Source of the DNA: Rhytidiadelphus loreus
Lineage: Eukaryota; Streptophyta; Bryopsida; Hypnales; Hylocomiaceae
NCBI GenBank assembly: GCA_947034895.1
Contig: OX344765.1
Coordinates: 3,105,001-3,169,000, forward strand
Direction: 5' to 3'
Length of the DNA: 64,000 bases
Part shown: positions 23,322 to 36,300 of the stretch, piece after piece
How the letters are laid out: each line of letters begins with the position of its first letter
Position numbering within the stretch: the stretch's first letter is position 1
Translations under genes and position numbers: made by a program
Notes under the pieces: model-generated
What the model saw: the letters and a program-made list of their open reading frames with translations, nothing else
Told to the model about the DNA's origin: nothing
Database searches by the model: none

Positions 23322-23513
23322 TCAAATTGTGTGACTTCTTCGTAACTTTTCAATGACTTCTGTTGTTGTCTTCGGTGCGTGTGAATAGATCGTAGAGGCA
23401 GGGGAGTCAGCTCGCAACATTGCTAGTATGTGAGCGGGGAGCGGGGAGCGGGAAATGGAGAGCGGGGAGCATAGATCTTGGTGAGGAAGGAGACAAATGA
23501 TGAGAAAAAACAT
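23322..23513 (-). CDS. Short open frame behind a promoter-like module shared with the 41.6-kb gene
   Basis: A 63-codon minus-strand frame that includes an ATG just after a block of GAGCGGGG words (23,435-23,472). The same layout, with TTTCATCC words followed by CCGCTCCCCGCTCAC and then an ATG, precedes the gene at 41,613 on the plus strand. The product is not recognised and could be the truncated first exon of a sibling gene. Weak call. Confidence 0.25.
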   Translation of the reverse strand: MFFLIICLLPHQDLCSPLSISRSPLPAHILAMLRADSPASTIYSHAPKTTTEVIEKLRRSHTI

Positions 23514-23639
23514 TTGAAAGGATTAAAGTCTAGCTAAATTTTGGTGAGAGAACGCTGGATTTTGGTTGAAAGTTGCTTGATGTTTAGGAAGGGGTTTCTA
23601 AAAATGTAGATGGAAAAGTCTAAGGGATGTAGTTGAAAG

Positions 23640-24060
23640 GAAATTTTAAAAATGGATGAAAACAGTGAATGACAGTGGATCAACGGATGGATGGAAATAG
23701 TGGATGAAAGTAGAAGAAGGAATGGATGAAATAATGGATGAAAAAAATGGATGACAGTTTAAGTAGATGAAAGTATAAATGGATGAAAAAATGGATGAAA
23801 AATGGGATGAAAAAAATGGATGAAAAGTAGGAGAATGAACGGATGAAAGTAGAAGAATTAGTGCATGCATATAATGGATGAAAGTAGGTGAATGAACAAA
23901 TGAAAGAGATGGTTGAAAATAGGAGAATGAACGGATGAACAGAATGGATGACAATAGACGAATTAGTGGATGAATAAAATGGATGAAAGTAGAGGTAAAA
24001 GTTCGTTAACATGGAAGTAAGTCTTGATGACAGTATAGAGAGATGGTTGAGTAAATTCAA
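23640..24060. repeat. Degenerate minisatellite of ATGGATGAAA words
   Basis: Irregular 10-30-base repeats of 'tggatgaaagtag' and 'aatggatgaaaa' fill this stretch. The complementary words (TTTCATCC) occur at 41,240-41,375. The long minus-strand open frames here (23,646-23,954; 23,680-24,063) are Phe/Ser/His-rich translations of the repeat and not credible genes. Confidence 0.75.
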
Positions 24061-24481
24061 CAAAATTGAGATGAAGAGATGGTAAGTTATTAACCATGTT
24101 TGATTGAGGTTTAGAAAATTGTAATTTCAACGATTTTAACAAACAAATTATATAATTTTCAATTCATGTGTCATGGGCAACAGGAAAATATATTGACAAG
24201 GTTGATAAGGGAAGGGTAAATAGGTTCATGCATGAAGTACAAGTAATACCAGTGACTTCCGTAGGTCTGCTCAATGAAGTGAAATGCATATAGTGGCCCT
24301 TTTAGTCTCACTATATTGTGATTGATGAATAAAAGACAGACGTGTCAAAACATGGAGTATTCCAATCTAGGAGAAGCTAACCCTAAGTAGATTTCAAATG
24401 ATTAAGTACCCCACTAAGTAGTACTTGCTTCACTTCATTGAAGCTGAAACTAGCAGCATGGATGAAGACATCTAACGTACA
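24061..24481. other. Short intergenic stretch 3' of the MULE-like gene
   Basis: AT-rich, no open frame of note. Further transposase 3' exons could lie here, but none is recognisable. Confidence 0.35.
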
Positions 24482-27400
24482 CTATAGATTACAAATTACA
24501 GTGAAAATGTAGTAAAGATGCTTACAGTTTGTCCAACTTCCACGCTTACCTAAACAACTCAGTTTCATCTCTTTGAAATTTGGACAGCTGCACTCTGAAA
24601 AAGACGAAATGGTGAACATGTAATTCTCATTCCGAGCCTCTGTCCCTGAATTCTGAGAAACTATGCAATCAAATCCCGGATGAGGAACCATTGTCACCTT
24701 CTGAATGTGTGCATTCAAAGTGAGAGCAGAAACACAGTTGTTCTGGTGCTTTGTAGTAGGCGCTTTATTATTCCTACGAACGACTTTACCCGCTCGAATC
24801 GGAGGGTGCTCGTCGGGTGAAGATGGAATAGGATAGGCACGCACCAATTCTATTCCTCCTTCTCTACCAAACAGGCAGCGCGGTGAAATGGCTTCCCGTT
24901 GTGGAAGCACAAAGTCGGCCGATTCTAATGCTAAAATCTCAGCCTTAGAGAGATGTGTGCCAATTTTGACAGGCCAGATGGATGGCACAAGGGGTACAGA
25001 TAACACCCACTTGCGACGTGTTCCCTTCACACAACGTTCAATGTCGTCGTTGCAAAAAAAAAACTGCATGCGCTCATTCTGGTTCTTCTTATAATTGACC
25101 ATCATACCTGTATACGTTGGCGCAGCAGTAGCTTTGTTGTTTTGGATGATGTGAGCGGTGCACTTCTTCTTTGTAATCGCCTAAAGTGCAAAACATGCTT
25201 TCGTTGAGGTTTTGGCCAATCTACCAATGTGCCACTGCTTCTCGTCACACATGGTCTCTTGGATCGCGGACACATGAGTCCAATCACGACTACTAGGTTG
25301 GCCAACGTTGTCCTCAATCTGAATTGCATCACTGACTTCCACATCCATATGTGCAACAACTTCTTCTGAAATCGGACTTGTGACCTGCAAACTTGATGTC
25401 CATCTCGAAGATCTAGTTTGAATGCGGGGATAAGAAAAATTGACCTTGTCAGGCCTATGCGATTCGAATTCGCAGCCAAGAGGAGTACCAGCCTTCTTTT
25501 TCTGCGACCCAAACACTTCTTGACCTTCGAGATGGGGCTCTCTGTTGGTAAATTTTTGAAGTCCTCCCATATTTGAAATTACTTCACTGAGTGATTTGGG
25601 ATTTCCAGTTCGCTCGGCAGAACGTTGTGCCACTCGTAGCAAGAGCTCTTCCTTCCCTGGCCCGGTCCCCGCTTGATTTCCCTTCAGAAATTGGTAATAT
25701 TTTACCATTTGCATAAAAGCTCTAACAAAATCGTCTACGGTAGCAATGTACAAATCATTACCACGATTTCCAGATTATTGAAGCCACTTGTTGTGCACTG
25801 TCTCAGCGAGGTTGCATGACGGCATTTTAGCTTTTTCAGACAAAGTTAGATCCTGAAATGACAGAGGACCACTTCCATCATTATAATTTGATAATGTCCA
25901 CTATAGTTTTGACTATAGAGTCATATAAAAAATCATACACCAAGTAGAAGAAGGATAGAAGGCGTTACAATCACATTTCGTTGCTTGACCAGATTGACTC
26001 CATTGAAGGCCGTACTCTAGGAAAAGATACCGAAGGCTGCATACCCTATGAATAGAGGAAGAGGTCTCGGGCCGAGAGGAGTATGTGATTAAGCGTCCTT
26101 TACTATGCAAGAATGATTAACATTTTACCCATATGTAACTTGTTGTCAATCTCTTCACAATTTTTTAATCTAAATGCCTTGCAAGTAGAAATTCGATGTA
26201 GATCACACATACAGGCATTTTAAAGGGATTACATATGATAGGGAGAAGGCATGGTACATACCAGCTGCATAAATCTACCCCATTGGCGATAACGGAAATG
26301 CCAGAAAGACAACCACAAATCTAGTCGTCGAAGTCCTTCCTCTGTGGTGGCACCTGATGACAACCACCAAGCTCTGATGGCTAGGTACCGCTCCTCTGAT
26401 TGCTCCAAGGAAATGGCATTCTTGTATTGATTGCATAGAAGACGATGTTGATCTTGTAAATCCCCTCGAATATCCGCCTTCGTATGCTTCTCCATGGATT
26501 GAGTCCAGTGGAAGAGGCAAGTCCTTTCCCGATTTGGCATTGGTTCTACAATGTCTCCCGACCCATAAACAATCCTCACCGCATTCCAATTTGCTTGAGC
26601 ACTATCAGCCATAAACCCTTTGAATTGAGTCTTCGTCTGGCCGTTTCGTTCAAGAATAGAATTCAAGTTATTCCAAAATAAAACTTGTGCTGCGCAGTCC
26701 TCGGATTGCATGTTGCAACATGCAATTGTCATAACCCGACAGTAACGGGAGTCGTACACCTGGCATGCCATCGTCGTCCATTCCTTAACATGCTTGACAT
26801 GATCGAACATCATCCAAGCTTCTTCAAGGTCACTCTTCGGTTGCATGCGCTTCACTAAATCAACTCCGCTCCCTGGCCCTACTTCAGACATTTTGAAAAC
26901 AAAGACCTTCTCTACGTCTGTCCCTTGGCCGGGAAATTTGCTCTCTTGCACGAATGCCCATGTGCTGGATCCCCTCAACTTCGTAATGCTATCAATAACT
27001 CCAAATTTGCGTAAATATTTGAAAGAGGATACCTCATTCCGTATACTAGGTGAACTCAAGTATTTGCATTTGTCTAAAACCGGGACCAGTTGAGAGAAGT
27101 CCAGGGTCTGTGGCAACTCTCCATCCGGGCATAGAAGTAGACCTCCCAATAGTTCCTTTGTGGCCTCTAAAACTATAGCAGAATTTGTTGCAGATGGGGT
27201 TCTCTCCAATTGATCTCCAATGAGATTTCGGGTTTTCTCCTGCATATCTCGGAGTTCACCATCCTTTACAGGATGCTCATGAGTGCCAAGATGAACAAAC
27301 GCCCTAGTGAGCGACGAGTTTCCTGCAACGTAATACACTTGCACTCCACATTGCGCAATACAAGATGGAGGCTCTTTGCAAATTCTACATACAAGCGTCG

Positions 27401-28355
27401 AACCAAGTGGATGCGGTTGTCCAACAGCAATTACTGTAGCTGCCATCCCTTCCCACTCTAATTCATTCACTTGCTTTGTTCGGTGAATGCGAGTAAGAAA
27501 CTCGCATTTGGCATTTTCACACTGTAAATGCCCAAGGCAGACAGATCTGCGAAATGACAGACCAAATCGATTCACAATATTGGTGGTGACTGTCTTTGTC
27601 CACACATGTCCGTCGTACCGCTTATCCATCCCAGACATTTGCTTTGCTTGCGATGAAGTGCCACTCGCATTAGCAGCAGGGAACTCAAAAATGACATGTC
27701 CATTAAAAGTTGGAGGCAACACTGTCACTTCATGAATTTCAAGTTTATCATAGTCAAGCTTGGACAACACGTTCCTACATCCTTTCAAATTACGCAATTC
27801 TCTCAAGCAATCAACCACAGATGCTCCATGTCCCTTACTGACACTAGCACTAGCCGCAAGTACTGACTTCAATGGCGTCTTGGTAGGAAAAGTTGACACC
27901 GACGAGGGAGTACGCAAATTGAAGCTTGGCTCTGGAGAATTGCCTTCCGAATCAGAACTCAAAATGGTGACACTGTTGGACTGAGGTTCTAATTTCACAT
28001 GCTGTAAAGGTGGTGTCAAAATAGAAGCAGAAGTCAACCAAGGCAATGCTTCATCGTCCAAAGAAGAAGACACAACTACATTCGGAACTCCGTAAGCCCT
28101 ATACCTCCCGGGCTTAAGGTTCCAGGACAAGTCCTCTCCTGATGAGGCAGGCACTTGACCGATGGTGTGACTGAGTGCCCCAGACTCGACATCATAAATA
28201 TCTTCATCTACATGAATTGAATTAGGGTTCCATTGAAACCTCAAACTTAACCTGAACGACGTAACCACGGCCATGCCATGATCACCTACTGGGAATACCA
28301 TTGGCACACCTTCTCCATTTGCTGAAACAACAACCATGTCCTTGAATAGCACCAT
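24482..28355 (-). pseudogene. MULE-like transposase gene with SWIM zinc finger, decayed
   Basis: Exon 1 runs from ATG 28,355 to a GT donor near 26,261 (about 697 codons). It has a Cys/His zinc cluster ('LGHLQCENAKCEF', 'LVCRICKEPP', 'LGTHEHPV', GCM/FLYWCH-like), then a transposase core with 'VYDSRYCRVMTIA', 'GFMADSAQANWNAV' and 'CLFHW', the pattern of divergent Mutator-like (MULE) transposases. A middle exon (about 26,045-25,930) reads 'GQATKCDCNAFYPSSTW'. The last exon (25,852-24,482) ends in a SWIM finger 'CSCPNFK...NCKHLYYIF' (CxC..CxH). It is broken by TAA at 25,775-25,777 and TAG at 25,181-25,183, both in the same frame. The product would cut and insert DNA, but the stops and the loss of obvious ends argue it is dead. 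Exact splice sites are my reading. Confidence 0.72.
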
Positions 28356-29730
28356 TGTGAAGAAAAACTATAGAAAGAGAGACCAGGCTTTAGGAACGCG
28401 AATTAATTCTACAGAAACCTAATAACTTGAAATGATCGAAGGAACCATTGAATTCGAAAGTAGAAGACTTCAACGACTACAACACATCCTACCAAGTTCA
28501 ACACACATTCAGTATATGAATAATTGAAGAGTTAACATAGAGGCAATAAAGATGTTTCCACAAGCAATGAATGGAAGTGCACTGACCATTAGTCAGAACT
28601 TATTAGGTACATGCAAGGCAGGATCACAACACAAAAGGGAATAAATGTGAATAATATCTTTATTAAAAGTGGCGGTGCACAATAGAAAAATAAACCACCA
28701 GAAATTCCTAAGTCCTAGCACTATCTAATGAATGGGATCTTAGGGTCATGATTAGTCGTCACGCAAAGAACTGAGTCAGTCAGTACTGGGTCATCTAAAA
28801 ATAAATAAATAAATCACTAAGGGGCCGAAGAATAGATTTACATTTAAGTCATCACACATGAGTGTATAGTATTGAATACATATGAAACAAAATCCAAGAA
28901 TATTTATTAGAGTGTTTCTCAAGTTTCAGACTAACAAGGATAGGCCACCTGTGACATGTCCCAATATATTGAGCAAGAATGGATGAACTAATTAGTGGGG
29001 TTAGTGGGGTATCCTATCATTGTATGTGGATAAATATCCAACATCTCAATCATTTCTATTTTGGAAGGAAAGGTGAACACTGTGAGAGAAAATACCTTGA
29101 AAGAAATAAAACAATCAACTAGGCTCGATGGGCCTGCATAACCTAGGTGGCAGGCTAAGGGAGACATGCCATTACGGTTTGTGAAGACATAACGCCATTC
29201 TATTCAATATGTGCACTTATATAATTGGGCAGTGGGGCCTCAATTTTAGGACATGCATATTGACGTTGTACTCTCAACTAACAAGGTATCATTATTTCCA
29301 AAGAGAAAGAGTAATGATAAGTACATCTTCTGCAGTCGGCATAGAATTATGTTTTCCCATATGCAATTTATGGTGCAAGCTTGCGTTTATGTACTTTCAC
29401 AGATTCGAGAGGGTCTTCCATGAATTTATTGGAATGATCTGTAAATTAAAATTAAAATCAATATTTCAAAATATGCTATTAGCATATTCAGTATCGTTAT
29501 TGAATATTCAGCGCTAAACCTATTAAATTAATATAACAATATTAATGTTGTTTAAAGTAGGAGTATTTCTAAACCAACATAATACGTGGCACACAAGCCA
29601 TTCATGCAAAGGAATTGTAGGAATTGCGCTACATATTCATCACCCCATTTGCATTATAATTATTATATCCTAATAATGAGGAGTATTAAAGAAATTTACA
29701 TAAATCCTAGGACTAAATTCTGAGTTTTAA
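28356..29730. other. AT-rich upstream region of the MULE-like gene
   Basis: No supported gene. One plus-strand open frame (29,209-29,517) has no recognisable features. No terminal inverted repeat for the MULE was found. Confidence 0.4.
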
Positions 29731-29867
29731 GTTCCCATTGGCCGACGATGTCCCGATCCAAATGCCGAGTTATCCATCGTCCAACGAAGTCCCGGTCTAC
29801 GTGGCCAATTTTATCATCGGGCAACAATGTACCGATCCCGGTGGCCAAGTCGGCAAGCCATCAAGGT

Positions 29868-29962
29868 GGGCAGGTCAACAGTCAGTCACCGAAGGGGCGT
29901 GCAGGTCAACAGTCGGTCACCGAATGAGCGTGCAGGTCAACAGTTGGTCACCAAAGGAGCGT
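29868..29962. repeat. Three tandem copies of a 31-bp unit
   Basis: 'caggtcaacagtcggtcacc' plus 'gaa(g/t)g(g/a)gcgtg' repeats three times with slight changes. Just upstream (29,745-29,860) a looser repeat of 'gtcccgatcc' and 'gtggccaa' words is seen. Confidence 0.75.
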
Positions 29963-29997
29963 TCTGCGATTCACGCACCGACCACGCTCAAATGAGA

Positions 29998-30191
29998 ACG
30001 AAACCCTAACCCTCAACCTTGCCACCGTCGAAGGAGCGGAAGTCTTATTGCGATTGCGGATTGTGGACTCCTGGAAGGAATTGCATGTTGTGGCGCGCAT
30101 TTGCAAGGCTAGTCGAGATACTCTCCTTGTCCTTCAAGATGGAACGGATCTTGCGCTCGCGGAAGGGGCAGACAGTGGAAGCATCAATTGA
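29998..30191 (+). CDS. Unrecognised open frame, possible gene fragment
   Basis: A frame open from about 29,998 to TGA 30,189-30,191 reads 'LRIVDSWKELHVVARI' and 'TLLVLQDGTDLALAEG'. The alternation of hydrophobic and charged residues is protein-like and the 'LVLQDGT' stretch recalls OB-fold beta strands, but this is too short to name a family. A possible GT donor follows near 30,230. Could be a first exon or a remnant. Confidence 0.25.
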
Positions 30192-30692
30192 AGAAACGAT
30201 CAGGGGGGGCGGCGACGAACCAGCTGAGGTATGCTATCTGGTCCCGATTGTTGTGTTTACGGTTTGTACACACTGTCAAGAATGTAGTCTCGGATTGCAT
30301 AGATAGAGCCTCGGAGATCATGGACGCTCTCACGGACAACGGTAAGTGTCTTATGAGATTTGGGTCGGCCGCAAAAATCGTTAGCTTCAGTGTGGACGCC
30401 GAAGACGGCAGGTTGAGATCATTCTCTCATCAGGTTGCAAGGGTTCACCTAGACGGAAGAGGTCTCGGGCCCGACACTGCAAAACTGAGAGCACGTCCAT
30501 GCTTTATAGGCAGTCTCGCTCTCACGTAGACGTGTGTGACAACTAGATAGAACTGAAATTCAATATTAGTTCACTCCTTCTCTCGGAATCGTTGAACCAC
30601 GTCTTGGAGCCGCCGTGGAACTCTCGGCCGCCGAGAAGAAACAATTCCCCTCATGCGTCCATAAACTGCAAGACCCCGAGCATGTGGAGAAA

Positions 30693-30708
30693 GTCTCGGG
30701 CCCGAGAC
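30693..30708. other. Perfect 16-bp palindrome, dispersed word TCTCGGGCCCGAGA
   Basis: GTCTCGGG/CCCGAGAC is a perfect palindrome. Full or partial versions recur near 26,060, 30,463, 30,812, 33,030 and in the 213-bp satellite (CGGGCCCGAGAGG). It is absent from the other parts I read. It may be a protein-binding word of a mobile element. Confidence 0.5.
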
Positions 30709-30907
30709 AATGCTGCGACAAAGAGGGCCATGCACCTTTGCTGTGCACAACGGCGTTCGATGACTGACACGTCTTGAACTCAGCTGCTGGGCTTCTCGTC
30801 TTAAGATACAAACTCGGGCGCGAGACCAAGCAAGAGGCGTGTCGGACTTGGATGATTGCGTGATCATCGTGGTGCAAGTCCAACTGGTCCACCATTATGT
30901 GGGAGCT

Positions 30908-32750
30908 TAACGTGATTTTTGTTGTTCGAGAAACATCCCTCCTCCGACGAGCATGGCGAGTGGTACATGGATGCAAGGCTGCTCGTGGTGGGAAGCGCTT
31001 CCGGGCCCGAGAGGCGGCTAGAGGGGTGGAGGCCATGCACGGTGGCGTGCCAGTCGTGGCGGAGCGGGTTCACGTGAAGAGGTGGTGCGAGCCTAGCTGC
31101 TTCGCCATGACAAGGATGCTCCACGTGATTTTTGTTGTTCGAGAAACATCCCTCCTCCGACGAGCATGGCGAGTGGTACATGGATGCAAGGCTGCTCGTG
31201 GTGGAAAGCGCTTCCGGGCCCGAGAGGCGGCTAGAGGGGTGGAGGCCATGCACGGTGGCGTGCCAGTCGTGGCGGAGCGGGTTCACGTGAAGAGGTGGTG
31301 CGAGCCCAGCTACTTCGCCATGACAAGGATGCTCCACGTGATTTTTGTTGTTCGAGAAACATCCCTCCTCCGACGAGCATGGTGAGTGGTACATGGATGC
31401 AAGGCTGCTCGTGGTGGGAAGCGCTTTCAGGCCCGAGAGGCGGCTGGAGGGGTGGAGGCCATGCACGGTGGCGTGCCAGTCGTGGCGGAGCGGGTTCACG
31501 TGAAGAGGTGGTGCGAGCCCAGCTGCTTCGCCATGACAAGGATGCTCCACGTGATTATTGTTGTTCGAGAAACATCCCTCCTCCGATGAGCATGGCGAGT
31601 GGTACATGGATGCAAGGCTGCTCGTGGTGGGAAGCGCTTTCAGGCCCGAGAGGCGGCTGGAGGGGTGGAGGCCATGCACGGTGGCGTGCCAGTCGTGGCG
31701 GAGCGGGTTCACGTGAAGAGGTGGTGCGAGCCCAGCTGCTTCGCCATGACAAGGATGCTCCACGTGATTTTTGTTGTTCGAGAAACATCCCTCCTCCGAC
31801 GAGCATGGTGAGTGGTACATGGATGCAAGGCTGCTCGTGGTGGGAAGCGCTTTCAGGCCCGAGAGGCGGCTGGAGGGGTGGAGGCCATGCACGGTGGCGT
31901 GCCAGTCGTGGCGGAGCGGGTTCACGTGAAGAGGTGGTGCGAGCCCAGCTGCTTCGCCATGACAAGGATGCTCCACGTGATTTTTGTTGTTCGAGAAACA
32001 TCCCTCCTCCGACGAGCATGGTGAGTGGTACATGGATGCAAGGCTGCTCGTGGTGGGAAGCGCTTCCGGGCCCGAGAGGCGGCTGGAGGGGTGGAGGCCA
32101 TGCACGGTGGCGTGCCAGTCGTGGCGGAGCGGGTTCACGTGAAGAGGTGGTGCGAGCCCAGCTGCTTCGCCATGACAAGGATGCTCCACGTGATTATTGT
32201 TGTTCGAGAAACATCCCTCCTCCGATGAGCATGGCGAGTGGTACATGGATGCAAGGCTGCTCGTGGTGGGAAGCGCTTCCGGGCCCGAGAGGCGGCTGGA
32301 GGGGTGGAGGCCATGCACGGTGGCGTGCCAGTCGTGGCGGAGCGGGTTCACGTGAAGAGGTGGTGCGAGCCCAGCTGCTTCGCCAATACAAGGATGCTCC
32401 ACGTGATTATTGTTGTTCGAGAAACATCCCTCCTCCGACGAGCATGGCGAGTGGTACATGGATGCAAGGCTGCTCGTGGTGGGAAGCGCTTCCGGGCCCG
32501 AGAGGCGGCTGGAGGGGTGGAGGCCATGCACGGTGGCATGCCAATCATGGCGGAGCGGGTTCACATGAAGAGGTGGTCTGCGCCCAGCTGCTTCGCCAAT
32601 ACAAGGATGCTCCACGTGATTATTGTTGTTCGAGAAAATTTCCCTCCTCCGATGAGCATGGCGAGTGGTACATGGATGCAAGGCTGCTCGTGGTGGGAAG
32701 CGCTGCTGGGCCCGAGAGGCGGCTGGAGGGGTGGCAGCCATGCTCAACTG
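30908..32750. repeat. 213-bp satellite, about nine copies, open in several frames
   Basis: The anchor 'tacatggatgcaaggctgct' starts at 30,964, 31,177, 31,390, 31,603, 31,816, 32,029, 32,242, 32,455 and 32,669: an exact 213-bp period except for a single inserted base before the last copy. Copies are about 97% alike. Because 213 is 3 x 71 and the unit has few stops, long frames run through it on both strands: 694 codons on minus (32,948-30,864) and 491 on plus (31,295-32,770), each a 71-residue repeat. Neither shows a known domain, so I treat them as products of the satellite, with the minus-strand one the only frame crossing unique DNA at its start. Confidence 0.9.
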
Positions 32751-33334
32751 CCAATTGTAGGGGGATATAGCTGGAATTGCCTCGGACAGTTTACGGAGAA
32801 GGAGTTCGCATATTTGTTTGCCTTTACTCATGATTTGACTATTCACTTGGGACTCGGGACATTGTAGCGAGGGCTCAGCAGAACTGGTGACAACATCAGA
32901 CGGGGACTTCAGCGTGAATTCAATAGTCTCGGTCCGTGACTGGACCAATCGATAAGATTGGCTACATGTTGGACTTTCTTCTGTGAATGAATCAAGAAGT
33001 CGGTTGCAAGGTGCTGAAGCTTAGGCCTCCGTCTCGGGCCCGAAACCTAGTACATCGGCGGTCGATCATGCTATATCCAATGGCAGTCGGTCATACTATA
33101 TCTAATGTTATGGTCTGGGAACGAGAAGACTTTTTGCATTCCGCTTAATTAGAGACCCCGTTTGCGTCATCCTCGGCCCTACTGATTCTCATATGAGTTG
33201 ATCCTCTCCTCTGTTGTCCAAAGTTCTAATCGATCCATTGGGTTCAAGCAGACTCTTTCAATCGCCAATCTAACTAATGTTCGTGATGTCACTTCCAGGT
33301 TTCCGCCCAATCACTTGTGATTACAAACCATTCG

Positions 33335-36300
33335 ATGGAGCCGAGGAATCCCCGAGTGTAGGAGGTGGCCCCACCTGAAGATGGCGAGGAGGTTCTTACT
33401 CCTGTCCCAGAATCTCGACAGGTTGGCTATCATGTACAGATGCATCTAGAGGGTCCCCTAGCATCTAATTTATCGTATTGCTCCTCTCAAGGATCTAACA
33501 CTGAGAGGGTTATTTCCTCACAATCATTGACAAGTTTAGAGATTTGTACTTGTGATCATGAGAATATAGAGGTAACATCTGCATTATAGGAGGATGCGGA
33601 CATCCTCATTTGGTGTTGTGGTAGTTACCGATCAGTTGTTGATTGGTGCAGATGTAATGTATGAGATCTTCACACTAATGGAGATCTCTCGATCTTCTCT
33701 CATCTGATTTAACCGTTTTCCACTGTTTGTATAGTCAACTGCTTTCACCCGAACTTGTATATCTCTTTATTCATTTGTTTGGGGTACCTTGGAACGCAAT
33801 TGGGTATGATGCAGATCGAGAAGAATTCAGATCCAGATGATTGTCTTAACCAAATCAGTGGTTTACAGCCAAAGCCGAATGTGGAGAGTCTTTCTGGTGA
33901 CGAGTCGGAGGAGGAATGCATTCCTGGAGTGCACAAGGACGACATGGAAGACGATATTAGGCGATCGCAAAAAATGGACATTGTTTCCATTATATCTAGT
34001 TTGCGGTTAACTACCTCTGACCAATCTCGTATGAGGATTCCGCTCTGTAGGTTGGTGCCTATGGTACGCCCAACACTTGAATGTGACTTGACTGTGCTCG
34101 AAAACCAATTCAGCTCGGGTTATGATGAAGGTGCAAGGGTTTTCTATGTGTCTGTATCAGATGAACAAGGGCAGACCTCCATTTTCTCCGAGGCTGAAAA
34201 AGAGAAGTGGGGTCCCATATGGAATTCAGTTAACGACAATTTCAACAATCACTTGAGGACTCAAGCAGGGGTGAAGCACTTGGTGGATTTCAAGTTCTTC
34301 GTCTGTGATGGAAATCACAGACGAATTGCCTGGATGAATCATATAGAGAGATTACACGCAAAGGACAAGATATGGCACATCAGTGTGGACTCAATCGTTT
34401 TGGACACACGTAATCGGATAGGGGTGGCAATGCAAGCTATGCACGACATTAATAAGTAAGTATAGTAGGTTCAGGAATTCTCTTCCTAAGGGAGATCTAG
34501 TATTTGATATAGCCAAATTCATTTCTACTCTTTGGTAATATTTGCCGCCTAATTTGATATTTGTTTGTTTCTTTATTTACAGGCAAACGGGGAACTCTCA
34601 CATCAAGACTAATCTGGTTCACACTCTTTATAGAGTCCAGAAATATGGTGTAATGGAATTCGAGAAATTCAAAGAGCTACTGAGTGCAGACGAGGTGAAG
34701 ACTTGCTTGCAAAATAATCGCAATAAGTGGTATTCAATGCCACTTGAGGTTTTTACCTCATTTATATTCAAGGTATAAACTTCTATAAATTTTTGTTCTA
34801 TTTGTTCATTTGCATCTGATGTATTCTACCCACCGCTTGAAATTCTATTTACTTGTGTTTCATTGGTCTCCGTAGCAAGAGATTTCTGCGGCTGCGGACG
34901 TCGCTGTAAGGAAGTACAATGAGGGCACTCATGTCGATCAAATCACAAAGGCAGGTGTGGCAACTGCAATGAGGAGCTCTATAAGAGATTCTACGGAGAA
35001 GTTCTACAAGAAACTGTCTAAGATTGTGGCCGTAGCCTCTCCATCACTTGGACAGGAATGGCTTTCTGAGGTATATCCTCATTTCGTTTGAATTAAAACT
35101 TCATTCTGTACAAGCACATGTTGTTCATTTCTTATAACCTCTGTTGTTTTCTTTTATACAGATCGAAAGGCATTGGAACCTTTATGCAAATACAGAATTG
35201 ACTTTGGAGAAGTTACAGATGATTTGCACGGCTAACATCAAACCAGAGTACAAGGTAAAATGGCTGCAGTGGGTGAACGCATCAGGACCTACTAGAGAGG
35301 CTAGAAGATTTCCCGCAAGACCTGTGAACGAAGAAAAATTGTTGTTGTTCCTGGCTAGAGCTTGTTGGTATGCTGGGGTAAGGAATTCTTCTTTCCAGTC
35401 TATTGTAATTTCATATATTCCTGATTTAATCCTATCTGAAAATTTCACTCCCACCTGACTTTGGACATTTTGTTTTCAGCTTGAAGAGGCCGCCACTGAG
35501 ATGTTTGAGAATATTGTCCACTCTGATAATATTCCCATTAACATGGCCATCCCTACCGAGCCAAAAGAACTGCTAGACTATATTGAGGATTGGCGAATGA
35601 AGCTTTGGGACATGGCCTACACAGGTATGTTCAAGGGCTCCGACGCATTCAAGAAGTCTGATACATTTAAAGATTTCAGAGGGGCGATGCTGGCAGTGAA
35701 GCGCGTCATTTACAGGTATTCATTTATAATTTTGGTTGGTTTGTTCAAGTACGGGATATTTGGTTGCGGCCTTCTAGGCCGATGATTGCGGAGATTCTAA
35801 AATTTTGAGCCTCGGTCTCGTATTTATTTTCTATGCACTTTTGATCGATATTGGTACCTTCTCTGTATTTTTCTTTCTTAGTTTCTGTCATTCAAATTTG
35901 TTTCTTTGATTTGATGTTGTAATCACAGACTTGAATTCATGTTTCATTTACAGTTTTTCATTAAGATACTGTTGTATCCATATGAATTGACATTGTGGCA
36001 TTTTCTTTTGGTTAGGTATTTCAAATTCGAGTTATACGGCAAGGGTGTTGTACAAAAGGCAAACTTGCCACCATTCCTCACCACGTGGTTAGACAGATCT
36101 TCCCCGGATTGCATGTTCTCACCTTGGCAGATGAAGAATTGGACTACTCCTCACCTCCAGGCTTGCCCGTGGTATCTGGAATGTAACTTCGGAACAACTC
36201 CAACAGAAGAGGAGTCTCTCTTCAAGTCTTTGAAGCAGACTGTTGTAGTAGAACCAGAGTTCGATGAGTTTGCATCACTTGAGGGTGATGCAAAAGCTAG

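Noticed and set aside
23646..24063. Phe/Ser/His-rich minus frames resembling a membrane protein
   Set aside because: They follow the ATGGATGAAA minisatellite.
29998..30191. Telomere-binding OB-fold (POT1-like) exon
   Set aside because: Only a short 'LVLQDGT' resemblance; too little to name the family.
30864..32948. 694-codon minus-strand frame as a real gene
   Set aside because: It is almost entirely a 71-residue repeat forced by the 213-bp satellite, and the opposite strand is open too; no known domain.
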